This document shows, piece by piece, positions 12,386 through 24,985 of a stretch of DNA of 64,000 nt. This DNA is from Glandiceps talaboti (lineage: Eukaryota; Hemichordata; Enteropneusta; Spengelidae). Positions within the stretch are counted from its first letter, which is position 1. Each line of letters starts with the position of its first letter. Where the stretch lies: the NCBI RefSeq assembly GCF_964340395.1, contig NC_135569.1, forward strand, positions 2,913,900 to 2,977,899, written 5' to 3'. The notes below the pieces were generated by a model. That model saw nothing but the letters and a program-made list of their open reading frames with translations. It was not told the DNA's origin and did not search any database. A program made the position numbers and the translations under genes.

Positions 12386-13115
12386 TAGGCAACTCGCAAT
12401 CCAGACTGAGCATACTCAGATGCAAAGGACTATGGGACTATCTGTAGTTATCGTAATACTTAATCTGGCACTATCAATAGAATATACCTCCTACAATGGT
12501 CAGGGTAACCATGACTACATTATTTGTATTTATAAACAATAACAATTGTTCACAATACTGATTGACTCATATTTCCCATGATGCACCATTCAGGATATCC
12601 AAGATGGCGGATTTGCAAGTTCCTTATTGCAATATTCAATGGGTAGTAACTACTTTCGAGATTTGAAATTGAAAATGTTTCTGTCTTGAATATCTATATG
12701 ATTACAATAAACAAACTATCATCTTTCTACATCTTTTTTTCTGATTATATTATGTCGAATAAATAATTGAAACAAAATCACAATACTCATCGTCAGCAAA
12801 CAACTATTGTGTGATTACAACAAGTACCTGCATTGAGAAATAGTTTGACATGGTTCTGTTTGGAAGATTTTTCAGAAGCCCCAATAGGGAACCCGCCATA
12901 TTGAATGTTGAATCATGGGAAAGGTGATAATAAATGCTAATCAATTATATTATGAACAATAATGTTACATTGTTTGTAACCACAAATGATCAATTCATAG
13001 TCACCCTGACCATTGTGGGAGGTTTATTTTATCAGTAGCTCCATAGGTATTACAATAACCACAGATAGTCCTTTCCGTCTGAACATGCTCAGTCTGGATT
13101 GCAAGTTCCCCAATT
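12386..13115. mobile_element. fold-back element with ~230-bp arms
   Basis: The left arm (12386-12615) matches the reverse complement of 12890-13115. Shared words include CAATCCAGACTGAGCAT, AAAGGACTAT, TACAATGGTCAGGGT and ATCATGGGA/TCCCATGAT. The arms differ by small indels and substitutions. The interior of ~275 bp has no ORF. A related fragment (CCGTCTGAACTTACTCAGTC) is at 44879-44900, so the arms belong to a dispersed family. Confidence 0.75.
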
Positions 13116-13433
13116 CCAGGTCAGCCTGCCACAAGTTCCCATCACAGTGTGGATTTGAAATGACCTGTTGAAATCTGAACACCTGTTACATTTGTGTCTC
13201 TTTGTGTAAGTTATTGTGATATTTGATTTGAGTGATTTCTTTGTATTGCAGTTGATATATAGTCTCAAATTCCGATTGTATTCAATGTTGGGATATATAA
13301 AGTTTCATAATGATATTGATATATCATTATATGGATAAAATATTTTTTTTCTGCCTTGAATATTTATGATATGATACACAAGAAATCCTAGCCTGTACGA
13401 TAAAACATTCATGCCACACTATCACCTACCACT

Positions 13434-13605
13434 CAGTGGTTTAGAAGCCTGATAGGGCTGAACAACACAACATATCTTACAGTGGTTTAGAAGTCTGATA
13501 GGACTGAACAACACAACATATCTTACAGTGGTTTAGAAGTCTGATAGGGCTGAACAACACAACATATCTTACAGTGGTTTAGAAGTCTGATAGAGCTGAA
13601 CATGG
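13434..13605. repeat. 46-bp tandem repeat, about 3.7 copies
   Basis: The unit begins CAGTGGTTTAGAAGTCTGAT and continues AGGGCTGAACAACACAAC. It lies ~450 bp from the BAH exon at 14053. Confidence 0.9.
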
Positions 13606-14052
13606 CATACCTTACACAGTCTAAATAAATCATGCCCCTTGTACACATTTCTATTTGATTATTCTATTTTGTGTTCACATTTCAGAAATCCCATGGTATC
13701 AATTTTCTGAGCATAACAGTTTGGCAATCACTTTAGCATTTTCTGTTTTATACAAAAGGAAACAGTCCCACAGTGTACCTTCATCAAAACCCTAGAATAA
13801 GATACCCATCTTAGTTAAAATTCTTGAAAAATATTATAGCTGGTGACAAAAATCACAAAAGGCTTTTTATCTATGATTGCGGATATGAACCGTAATGGAT
13901 GCGATGTAGTGCTTTACAGAATAGATAGCCTAGAGGCTTGGCTATCTAATAAAACACACTAGCTTCTGGCAAACGACACTGTCAAGCAGGAAAACTGAGT
14001 CTCTCGGCTACAGATTGTAGGAGCCAGTCAAAATAATTGATAGTTTGCTTAC

Positions 14053-14123
14053 CAGACGGAATTCCTGAATGCCACATATAAAATAAGGAGTGTCGGCTCG
14101 TTGACTTTCAATGTACACGTTAT
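14053..14123 (-). CDS. RERE: RERE-like BAH exon (VYIESQR)
   Basis: This 71-bp exon lies between the acceptor TTTTTACAG (before 14123) and the donor CTG|GTAAGC (after 14053). It completes an Asp codon started in the previous exon and encodes NVYIESQRADTPYFICGI, then QEFRL, ending in phase 0. The residues VYIES and PYFIC are the hallmark strands of the RERE BAH fold. It is far too short to appear as an ORF. Splice sites, phase and family match all agree. Confidence 0.92.
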
Positions 14124-14337
14124 CTGTAAAAATACAAAGCCATGCCATGAGGTTAGTATATATGCATCATTACACATGGATGGATAGCTAGTAAAGAATA
14201 TAATACTGTATACCTAGAAATGTTATCTGGTGATTAGATCGAATAACGTAATTTTATCATTCGCTGTACGGTTCAGATCTTTTCATCATGGGGTTCTGTC
14301 ATATTATTTGACAGTTCAAAACTATGCAAAGTTACAA

Positions 14338-14735
14338 GGTATTCTTACTTGGTCTTTGACAGTGTTTACATGACTTACTATCTCTAACATATCGCTAGTA
14401 TAGATGCATTGCTATCTATGGTTTCAAATCTCTCAAGGTATTGGCATTTCTTACTTGGTCTTTGACAGTGTTTACGTCAGTGACTCACTGTCTCTGATCT
14501 AACCAATACATCGCTAGTCTAGATGCATTGCTACATGTATCTGTGGTTTCAAATCTCTCAAGGTACTGGCATTTCTTACTTGGTCTCTGACAGTGTTTAC
14601 GTCAGTGACTCACTGTCTCTTACATAACCAATATCTCACTAGTCTAGATACAGTACTATCTGTGGTTTCAAATCTCTCAAGGTACTGGCATTTCTTACTT
14701 GGTCTTTGACACCTGTTTACCTAGTGACTAGCTAT
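14338..14735. repeat. ~118-bp tandem repeat, about 3.5 copies
   Basis: Each unit contains CTTACTTGGTCTTTGACAGT, GTCAGTGACTCACTGTCTCT, CTAGTCTAGATGC and TTTCAAATCTCTCAAGGTA. The CTAGTCTAGATGC to CTCTCAAG part is the reverse complement of the array unit at 20.3 kb. Confidence 0.88.
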
Positions 14736-15086
14736 GATATAATCATTACATCTATAGTTTAGATACTATCCATGGCTTCATTCTCAAGATAGCGCATTCA
14801 CTGGGTAAGCTAAGAAGGTATTCAAAGCCATGGATTAGCCTCTAGACAGCTAAACCCCTTCCTGTCATAAAAGGAATCTTAATTGACATGAAAATGACAA
14901 GTCTTAATTGCATCTAATTGAAAACTAATAAGGTGTGACAATCAGCTAATTACAGTGATGTATGTTAAACATTCCTAGATCACTTTCACATTATGTAATA
15001 GACACTGGTCTGTTGTTGTGATGATGGTAGCACTTTGTCTTTTTTACAAGGTTCACACACACTTGTCTCTCTATGACTTGATACAG

Positions 15087-15358
15087 CCCTTAGACCTAAC
15101 AAAAAAAATGTGTGGTTCCAATTATGCTCAATTTTAGAATGGGGGGGGGGGGGGGGGGGGGGGTGTTAGATTTTTTTTTAATTTTATTATATTTTTTTTT
15201 CATGTGTGAGTGTCTAGTTCAGGTTTTCCATTGTTTTCCAAACGGTCTTTGTGTTGTTTATTTCTTCCTATCAGATGTACAGCCATTACGACAGCCTGTC
15301 AATTTAAGTATTTAAGTGATGCGTGCGCTGACCAGAAACAATTCTTTTTTGGCCTTAA
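15087..15358 (+). mobile_element. MITE family B copy 1 with poly-G expansion
   Basis: It shares CTCAATTTTAGAAT, GTGAGTGTCTAGTTCAGGTT, TTCCTATCAGATGTACAG and terminal CCTAACAAAA with copies at 38961-39340 and 56625-56843. Where the other copies have GGTGGG, this one has 23 consecutive G (15141-15163). It is internally shortened relative to the 39-kb copy. No coding capacity. Confidence 0.8.
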
Positions 15359-15682
15359 TACAACACTTTTTTTCAGCAATAACAATAAATGATATAGTTT
15401 TATCATTAATCACTGCCATGCCTACTCCACCTACATTGTATCCTTCATAATGTTTGCATCAGACACAGATTCTGTTTTCACTACAGTTATTATTTTTAAG
15501 CTGTACCAGCTTGTTGGTAGATTAACAGTGTACAACACTCCTCTCTTAACATATGAATACAACAACAAAACTATTGATAACGGCTTAAGCACTCATTTCA
15601 AATTTACAACATATAATTCTAGTTGTCTGTCACCTAAGTTACTATACTTGTCTTTCAACAAAATATAACATATAATTCTAAT

Positions 15683-15950
15683 AATCTGTCAGTCGTATTC
15701 TAGCAGTCTGTAAGCCACTATTCTAGCAGTCTCTCAGCCACTATTCTAGCAGTCTGTAAGCCACTATTCTAGCAGTCTGTCAGCCACTATTCTAGCAGTC
15801 TGAAGCCACTATTCTAGCAGTCTGTAAGCCACTATTCTAGCAGTCTGTCAGCCACTATTCTAGCAGTCTGTCAGCCACTATTCTAGAAGTCTGTAAGCCA
15901 CTATTCTAGCAGTCTGTCAGCCACTAATCTATCAGCCTTATTCTAGCAGC
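15683..15950. repeat. 23-24-bp tandem repeat, about 11 copies
   Basis: The unit is AGCAGTCTGTCAGCCACTAT plus TCT, with CAG/AAG variation. Scattered single units continue to about 16.5 kb. Confidence 0.93.
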
Positions 15951-16089
15951 ATGTACATGTCAGCTTACTACACATCTTTTAATTAACTGCAATATATAAT
16001 TCTAACAGTCTGTCAGCCCACTACACTTGTCTCTTAACAAACTAACTACCGGTAGCAGTCTGCCAGCTTACTAAGTATAGGAAGTAATA

Positions 16090-16400
16090 CTAATAGGCAT
16101 TATTTCTGTCCTTGAAAATCAAGTTATTACAGACATTTGACCTAGTATGGCCCATCATCAGTGTAAAGGCTATATCAGTACTGGAATTAGAGAAATCAAA
16201 TAGAACCAAATAGAACCAAATAACCAGTATACAGAATAAATAGGACCCACTATGCTAGTCAGTACCTAAACAAGTAATAACAGACATTTCGAGTTACGGC
16301 TCATCATCAGTGTAAAGGCTATATCAGCATTGGAATAAGAGGAACCAAACAGAACCAAACAACCAGTATACAGAATAAATCGAACATACAACATACACCC
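16090..16400. repeat. ~165-bp direct duplication
   Basis: Two copies share CATCATCAGTGTAAAGGCTA, TATCAG, AACCAAATAGAACCAAATAA and CCAGTATACAGAATAAAT. The second is diverged (AACCAAACAGAACCAAACAA). Confidence 0.85.
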
Positions 16401-18198
16401 ATAAAACATGCACTCACACGCATCTGCTTTAACAACTACACTTGTCTTTCAACAAACAAACAAACTAGCAGTCTGTCAGCTTAATTCAGTTGTCTGTCAA
16501 CAAACTCACTACAACATATAATTATGGCAGTCTGTCATCTTAAACACTTGTCTTTTAACAAGCAAACAAACCACTCAATGCTACATGTGTTACCTTCAAT
16601 CAAACTATACAATAATTCACTGTCAGAATCGGAATACATTTTTGTAATCCATTATATAGCATGGCTTCCCAACAAAATTAATTTGTAGAAAGGCAAATCA
16701 CTGCTAGGACAGTAACATGAAATACTGAAAGTGAATCGCATTTACAGCTATTGTAGTATTGACATTGACAATGTGGCTTCGCTCAAAATGTCCATGTCAA
16801 ATATTGAAAGGGACTGTTAAATAATGGATCACTTCTAATATTACACTATTCAACAATTTCCTCCTTCTATAAAGGAGAATTCTTAAAAAATACACCAATC
16901 ATGTATAATTTCAATCAAATTCTAACATTTAGCCCCAAAATATGGTGTACTGCTGTCATGGTGTACGTGGTACTATCAGATGGTAGAGTTGATAAAAAAG
17001 ATGGACAGCGCCCTCTTTGGTCCAAAATTGATAATCATATTTATTGCCTCAATAGTTATCAGGATCAGTTACATGTGAATTCTCACCTGATTAATTTAGT
17101 ACTATATTCCATATACAGTGCTCAGCAAAGGGAATGGGAGCAAGTGAGATGCCTGAATACACAAATTATACATACTAGTGCCTCATGGATTTTGCATGAG
17201 TTGTTGGTGCAAATATTCACAGTAATTCAATTGTATGCAAGTATTTCACGTAGCAATAGAACTTAGAAGTATCTTTTTTATATATATGCATATGCAATGC
17301 AAACAACAACAATGGCCAGGCTAGTCTGTATTCAGATGCAGATTACATTTTGTAGTATTTCAAAAAAAAAAATTCTAAAATATTTTTTATTAAAATACTA
17401 ATTGTGTGCATATACATAACCTACATGTATAACGTACAATCTAATAGTCAGCATGTACAGTGTACATACAGGACGCGCGATACTCACAGAGGATTCAAAC
17501 AAATAAAATAATATAATCTAGCATCTGTACTGTCTCCTCAAATACCCCTTAGTTGTTAACCAGTCATCTGAGTTAAATGTTCCACAAACAAGGGCGCGCA
17601 CGAATATTCATAGATATGAAAGTCCAATGGGTTAGAACAATCGTCTTGACTTCAGAAAAAGTCCAACACACACCATGTTATGTTTAATTCTATTAATTTC
17701 AGCGACATTAGTATTAAAGACAAATTACAAAAAAAGTGTCAACAACAGTCTATAACCAGACTTGCAATGTGATTGCAACTCACTCAAGACCTACACAATA
17801 TGCAATATAATGAAGCTATAAATTCTTAATGCAATCAATTTATGTTCTTTCATACTTTACTTTTCAATTGGATATGATAAATATTAATAATGTATTATTA
17901 CAACCTGGGTATAATATTTCTAACATTCAGACACAGAGTCAGGTGATGACCTAATATATATCTTGCCCTGATATCCTACGAGAAAGAATATATTGATTCC
18001 AAATATCAGCGATGAATTTATTTACCAGGATTGTTCCACTCATTACTTTTGCATTCCTACAATATATCTAGTTATAAATTCACAAGTGTTTTGAAAAAAG
18101 ATACACTAACATGTAAATTGATCACTAGCCGTTAGTGGTGGCATTTCTCACATATATACAGATACTGTGTTGTTCTTTTCTTGTTCATAAACATAAGG

Positions 18199-18484
18199 TT
18201 GAAGTGGCCATATGGATAAGGATTGCTATTTATTTTGGATATTTAATTTATAAAACAATTGTATCATGGATTCCTACGTGAAAAATCAATGTACACTACA
18301 TACATGTAGACCAAGTGTGTGTATGTAACTCAATATATTGCAAAAAGCCAAAAATATGTGATCAAAGACTGTATTATACATACAATAACAAATATTTTAT
18401 ACATTCAATAATCTTTTGTAATTTATTGAGTTACAAACAAGGACTTGGCATAGCATAAGTATTGATTTGTTGATGTACAGATAC
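18199..18484. mobile_element. MITE family A, copy 1, 3' truncated
   Basis: It starts TGGCCATATGGATAAGGATT and follows family A through the TAACTCAATATATTGCAAAAAG arm and back through GAGTTACAAACAAGGACTTGG. It then runs directly into the 33-bp minisatellite, so the outer right arm is missing. Complete relatives are at 39563-39914 and 42694-43058. Confidence 0.8.
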
Positions 18485-19042
18485 CATGTATAGTTGACCT
18501 TACATCTACTACAGATACCATGTATGTTGACCTTACATCTACTACAGATACCCTGTATGTTGACCTTACATCTACTACAGATACCCTGTATGTTGACCTT
18601 ACATCTACTACAGATACCCTGTATGTTGACCTTACATCTACTACAGATACCCTGTATGTTGACCTTACATCTACTACAGACTCCCTGTATGTTAACCTTA
18701 CATCTACTACAGATTCCCTGTATGTTGACCTTACATCTACTACAGATTCCCTGTATGTTAACCTTACATCTACTATAGATACCCTGTATGTTGACCTTAC
18801 ATCTACTACAGATACCCTGTATGTTGACCTTACATCTACTACAGACACCCTGTATGTTGACCTTACATCTACTACAGATACCCTGTATGTTGACCTTACA
18901 TCTCCTACAGATACCCTGTATGTTGACCCTACATCTACTACAGATACCCTGTATGTTGACCTTATATCTACTACAGATACCTTGTATGTTGACCTTACAT
19001 CTACTCTAGATACCCTGTATATAAACCTTACATCTACTTCAG
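18485..19042. repeat. 33-bp minisatellite, about 17 copies
   Basis: The unit is GATACCCTGTATGTTGACCT plus TACATCTACTACA. Because 33 is a multiple of 3 and units lack stops, several frames stay open (for example YVDLTSTTDTL repeats), but nothing else suggests a gene. It abuts the truncated MITE on its left. Confidence 0.95.
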
Positions 19043-20005
19043 GCTAACTACATATAGCTGGGAAGTCAATCTTACTGTTGGAAACATCACATTACTTGTT
19101 GATCCATTATTAGTGGTAGCCAAAAAATTTTTCACATCATTAAATTTATGACTGACTGACTACACATTACAAACATTATTTTTCCAACTTGTTTTGTTAT
19201 GAAAAAATAAGTATTATTAACAGCAAGTGATGATTCTTTTAATAACTGGTTTTGAAAAGAAAACGTTGCTGACTAGAGATTATTGATATGAATAGCGCCC
19301 CCAACCATTCAAGTTTAGAAATGTACATACATGGTTTGTACTTGTAAATGTATGTATAACTGAATAAGAACAATCCACAGACAAAGAACATTTCATTGAT
19401 TTCCAAATATGTAAACATTCAGTGACTTTTGGGGAAATTTTTTCACAATATCAGGCAATGTATATGGTAGTCAATTTCTGTATAATCAACTCAATTTATT
19501 CTTTTCACAACATTTTCGCATTTAAACATTCATTCATATATGCTCACGGGAAAACACTATCCATAATATTTCATTGATATTTTATGAATATTTAAAATAG
19601 TAATCAAGCTATTAATAAAGAAATATACACCAGTGCTTTGGAAGTTGCAAGAAAAACAGTCAACAAGTTAAAGCTATTTGAAACGTAGACTCTGTGATGT
19701 CAATATTCTCAAGTGAATAGTGGTGAAAGAGTCTTTGTTTAAATAGTTAGCTATCAAAATACATACCAATACTGTGAGTCTGTCACCTATAGCACTTTAC
19801 AGTCACCTACACATGGTGTAGGCATATAAACCTATGCTGGGGTTAAAGGTCACATAGTGTAAGCACATAAACCTACGTTATGGGTCAGGTGTCAGCAATC
19901 TGATACTAAGTACTTACAGAATGGTATTCACCTTTGTACACATGACTACAACAACATTTAACATCGATCATAATACAAGCTCTATTAGCTTGCTAACCTG
20001 CAGAA

Positions 20006-20086
20006 AACACACACACACACACACACATGCCCACGCACACACACACACACGCACGCACACACGCGCATGCGCGCTCACACACACAC
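20006..20086. repeat. CA/CGCA microsatellite
   Basis: An imperfect CA run with CGCACGCA interruptions. Confidence 0.93.
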
Positions 20087-20317
20087 TTCAGTAGCTTTTC
20101 AGCTGTGAAAGTGAAGAAGTTATCACCTTCCCTAAGACACCATATTACATGTGAAATAAGTTCTAGGAAAGAGAAGATCATGTTTTTGTTATGGTTGAAG
20201 AATTTTGATAATAGAGAGGGCAATAGGGTGAATCTTGCAGAGATTTTCTTATATCTTACTCAAAATCTTGGTGTTTGGAACACCAGCAAAACATAGGGAA
20301 CTTTAGTCTAGATGCTA

Positions 20318-20690
20318 ACATGGTATTGAATAATTTCTTTACAAAGAGAGATCTTTAGATTTGATGCCACGTATAGCATCTAGACTAGACAGATCTTGAG
20401 ATTCAATACCATAGATAGCACTAGACTAGAGAGAGATTTTGAGATTTGATGCCATGGATAGTATCTAGACTAGAGAGATCTTGAGATTCAATACCACAGA
20501 TAGCACTAGAATATAAAGAGATCTTGAGATTTGATGCCATGGATAGCACTAGACTAAAGAGAGATCTTGATATTTGATGTCACGTATAGCATCTAGACTA
20601 GAGAGAGATCTTGCGATTCAATGCCACGGATAGTACTAGACTAGAGAGAGATCGTCAGATTCAATGCCACAGATGGCACTAGACTATGGG
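20318..20690. repeat. ~60-bp tandem array, about 7 copies
   Basis: Units read GATCTTGAGATTTGATGCCA then TGGATAGCACTAGACTAGAGAGA, alternating TTTGATGCCA with TTCAATACCA. The core is the reverse complement of the 14.4-kb array and relates to the dispersed CTAGTCTAGATGCC element. Confidence 0.9.
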
Positions 20691-21334
20691 GACTTAGGTA
20701 GATTTTATGTACATGGAACTTGACCACCCTTACTTAAAAACGATGTCAAAATTATCCTTTTCATAAAAGTATACCTAGCCGTAGTATACAGAAGTGAAAA
20801 CACTTAGGAATGTTTCTGAAATATCACAATGAAATTTTGACCTTTCGTCAAGAACAAGGTGTAATTATGGATTGAAACTTGATGCAGACTGTTTTTTTGA
20901 TAAGATATTAGTCCTGATAATCAAATAATTAAACCGTAATTAGAGCTGAAATTTGCAGATAACATTTATAGGAAACAGGAAAGGAGTGGGTGTCACTGAG
21001 ATGATACTGTCTAGATCATGATTACATACTGATATCAGTACATAGCTATGAAAGGAAAGGATATTATTACATACATGTATATGTATAAGAGATAACTAGT
21101 AACTTTGTATGACTTCAGTGCAGTACATTACTACACACTTACATGCAAATGATATGCAAATGAGAATGCAAATGTTCATTGTACATGAAAGCATACAATC
21201 GCACAATATCTTTTTTTTACCAAAATTTGATGTTTTGGATAAACATATGTAATAATAACAGAATCCCTTTCCATGTGAGTTCCAGTGTTGGTACTCAGCA
21301 TTCTGGCAAACTAGAGTATGATTTCTACCACTAC

Positions 21335-21540
21335 ATTTCGTTAACAACATTGTCGTGAAACAGGCCGTGGTTTCAGTGATGAATACTCAGGAGTATTTGA
21401 ACTTGTGCCTGCAGTGTTTTCTGCTACACTTTCACTCCCTATGCTCCAGTACAGCCACAGAGAACACTGCAAAGCACTCAAGCAAATACCCGGAGTATGC
21501 CACACTTCCACTGAGTGTGTCATGGGTTGTTATATTACTA
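21335..21540. mobile_element. short inverted-repeat element
   Basis: The left half (TAACAACATTG ... GAATACTCAGGAGTATTTGA ... TGCAGTGTTTTCTG) is mirrored by the right half (AGAGAACACTGCAAAGCACT ... CAAATACCCGGAGTATGCC ... GGGTTGTTATA). Total length is ~200 bp with a ~35-bp loop. It resembles a MITE; target-site duplication is uncertain (possibly TA). Confidence 0.7.
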
Positions 21541-22376
21541 CTAAATAAATTGACAACATAGAAATACATGTATTGACTAATATGATCAATGGATGGGCTT
21601 GTACGTAGGAAATGACTTGGAATGGATTTGAAAGGATATCCATGTACCAATCTCCTTATAATACAGTACTGAACAACTTGATAAGTTAACTATTGAATAA
21701 ATATTATGTCAATCCTAGCAAAATTTTCATATTTTAAGTTTCAACCAAGTAATAAAAAGACAACAGGTTCTACATTTCTGACAATACAAACATTTTAATG
21801 GATGTTTCAACTACAGTGTCTCAAGCTAAGACTAGTCTGGAAGCCAACGATATGATACTGTAGAGGAACTAGACTACACATGCCCAGCAACAACATGAAT
21901 AGATAGCATTCACATTTCCCCTGGTCTGTGAGTACACTTGGTGGTTGCCTGTGGGACTTTTGATCTGTATTTATCGTATTTGATGTTATGTCCATTTCAA
22001 ATACTGATACAGTTGCTTGAGCGTCTGTTTTCACATTTTACTACAAGGGCAAAAGCTACGTAGTCACTTAAAAAACAGGATTCCAATAACTTTACTACTT
22101 GTACAGAGACTATTTTACAAATCATCACTTTCAATATTAACTATCGGGTCAAAGGTCAACTATGTATAAATATCTAAAGAATGTAAAGAGATGACAGGAC
22201 ATTATTGAATAAATTAACCACATGATACACATACACATGCAGCCCACCCAGCTGTTCACTGGCTATGTAGAGAAACTATATATATGCCACACTTTCAGAT
22301 AGCAAGATTATAATTTCTTGCTACATTTTGTTTACATGAAATAAATTATTTAAACATACTGCAACTAGACACTGTC

Positions 22377-22397
22377 GGGGGGGGGGGGGGGGGGGGG
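22377..22397. repeat. poly-G run (21 G)
   Basis: An uninterrupted run of G in AT-rich intron sequence. Confidence 0.95.
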
Positions 22398-23789
22398 TCA
22401 GGGGACAATGTTTTGATGACTGGCAGTTCATTTCATTTACACAAATTGTAGCAAGGAGCTATATTCAGTCAATCTTATTATCTTGAAGTATGGCAGGTGC
22501 AGTTCCTTATTAGTTTCTGAGCAGTTGTATCAAACAGACCTAGTGCACACTAACCTGGAAAGCACTGTACACCGATACTGTGATTTGAGTATACCTAGCA
22601 ACAATGGGGCTGGATCAAAGTCTAGGAGAGTTTGATAAATGAACTAATAATATCAATCTGTTGAAGTAACTGTAAGATTATTATTGCACTGACTAATAAA
22701 GCTATGCAAATAGAATATTGACAGAAGAGAAACATTGGACAATATAACAATTTTAACTATATATTGACTTAAATGTCACACTGGGATTTCAAATTTTACA
22801 TGTAGGTGTAAAAAGTGACTGGATTTTAATTGGACATAACTGTCTACTGTGTGACATATGGCAGATGTAAGTCACACTTCAACCGATTTCAAGTGCTGTA
22901 AGATTATACACTCTGACTTCCTATCAATGCATTATGCAGTGTTCATGGTTACGCAAAAATGTGCACAACAGACTTGAAGAAATCATAATTTATACAGTTT
23001 CAAAGTATATATATACCTACATCGACTGATTTCAGATGTTGTAAGATTCTTACACTTTGACTTCCCATCATGCATTACACGTACCTACATCTCTACACGC
23101 AGAAATGAGTTGTCATGGTAACAACAAAAGGTTTAACCACTCTCTGGTGGATAAATTGACCAGTACACCAAGTATCAGTTAACACCTGTCTATACTGTGA
23201 AAGAGCTATATCTCTGCTTTGTCTGAAAGGAACATTCATCAACAGTCTGAAGGAGACAGCCTAACTGTTTGACTGAAGTAACGAGTTGACTAACTTTGAC
23301 ATATTTACAACCACAGTACCTGAAAGACAAAGACCTGAAAGACATGCCTAGTGTATTTATCTGATTGTAAGATTTCTGTATTGTTTACGGTGAAAAGACT
23401 AAAACTTTCAAATAGTATAGTTGCAATAGTCTGGATGCCACCAACATGGTTTATAACTAAACCAGATGCCAAAATGGTTTCTAACTAAACCATACCGATA
23501 GTCTGGATGTCATCAAGGTTTCTAACTAAACCACAACGATACTGTATTAAAAGGAACTAGACTATATAAATAATACTATAGTTGTAATGAACAGTCACAG
23601 TTACAAATAGCATATATAGCAAACTAGACAAATGGACTCTGTGATACAAATTTGTAAAGTTTATTGCTTGCGGTCTACTCTCATACAATACTTATTACTA
23701 CTAAACACAGGTGATTGTAAATCACCACAAAGTGTTTACATGCCGACTTCACTGCTCTGTTTTATAGCTACATTTAATGATTAAATGCT

Positions 23790-24375
23790 TTGACATGCCA
23801 ATCTAACCACTTTTCTGTCACATGTAGGGGCTAAAAGGGAGAATGAAACACTGCATTTTTATATTCTGTTGAACAAGTTAAACATCAGTACTCAGTTCTT
23901 TTTATGGCCATGTTTATAGTTCAATATCTTAGCATGCCATTTCTAACCAATATTCTGTCACATGTAGGGGCTAAAAGGGAGAAGGAAACACTGCATTTTT
24001 ATATTCTGTTGAACAAGTTAAACATCAGTACTCAGTCTTTTTATGGCCATGTTTATAGTTCAATATCTTAGCATGCCATTTCTAACCAATATTCTGCCAT
24101 TTAGGGGCTAAAAGGGAGAAGGAAACACTGCATTTTTATATTCTGTTGAACAAGTTAACATCAGTACTCAGTTTTTATATCCATGTTTAATAGTTCAATA
24201 TCTTCACCTGCCATTTCTAACCAATTTTCTGTCATGTACTGGATGGAAAAGAGACTAAAGCACTATATTTATATATTACTGTTGAACAAGCTCACATAAT
24301 TCCTGTTTTTATCACCTGGTTCAATAGTTCCAATATTTTAGCATGCCAATCTATGCACAATTCCGTCATGTACTA
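23790..24375. repeat. ~125-bp tandem array, about 4-5 copies
   Basis: Units contain TTCTGTCACATGTAGGGGCT, AAAAGGGAGAAGGAAACACT, GCATTTTTATATTCTGTTGA and AACATCAGTACTCAGT. Copies decay to the right. Confidence 0.9.
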
Positions 24376-24664
24376 GATGGGTTTTTAAAACCCACTGAGA
24401 CATACAGTTACAAAGTACAGATATGATCTGCTTTCAGTTTTTAAAATCCGCCATACGGCATTTATGTATTTAGATATTATTTGCCAGTAATTTTTGAACT
24501 CAACTATAATTATCGTATACTTGCGATCATTTTTCATGATATCATGCTATCATAACCCCACTCCCCTCTCATACAAATCGTAATGATACTGTATAGGAAC
24601 TAGACTACTGTAGATATTATTTGTCATTTAGTTTTTAAATTCCATGATACTTAACTCTACACAT

Positions 24665-24985
24665 CAGGGCTTGAAATTAACTTTTTTCTTTGGTAGTCCT
24701 AGTGGGCTACCAATTTCAGAAATTGGTAGCCCAAGGATTGTGACCTGTACTCCGATATTCCTGAACTGAAAACAGATTTCCTCTATTGGAAATATTTGTA
24801 TTATTCAAATACTTTCATGTCCATAAATCTTCCATCTTCATCACATAATCAGTGGTAGCCTGAGTGGGCTACCAGCTGCAAACTATGGTAGCCCTATGAC
24901 CAGAATTCGTAGCCTGTAGGCATGGGACTACTGCTGAATTGGTAGTCTGTAGGCATGGGACTACTGTTATTATAATATGTTTTGA
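24665..24985 (+). mobile_element. hAT-like MITE (AGGGCTTGAAATTAA end), copy 1
   Basis: The left end is CAGGGCTTGAAATTAAC, a pattern common at ends of nonautonomous hAT elements. The body contains GTAGCCTGAGTGGGCTACCA, AACAGATTTCCTCTATTGGA and GGCATGGGACTACTG, shared with 27112-27387. The right end is lost. Confidence 0.7.

Larger units (their letters stand above)
5770..14052. other. RERE-like intron (8.3 kb)
   Basis: This intron separates the second and third BAH exons. It holds an inverted-repeat element at 6450-6880, tetranucleotide repeats at 7301-7474, poly-G at 9560-9580, a duplicated block (9838-9980 and 10411-10640), CA repeats at 11.1-11.4 kb, a fold-back element at 12386-13115 and a 46-bp tandem repeat at 13434. 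Between 7.5 and 9.5 kb I see only unremarkable AT-rich sequence. No coding exon of another gene was recognised. Confidence 0.7.

Noticed and set aside
16901-17266. 121-codon plus-strand ORF
   Set aside because: No recognised motif, poor start context, AT-rich codon use and no adjoining splice signals; likely chance.
18423-19047. 175- and 141-codon repeat proteins (YVDLTSTTDTL, DVRSTYRVSVV)
   Set aside because: 33-bp minisatellite with frames open on both strands; no start context, splice sites or neighbouring exons.
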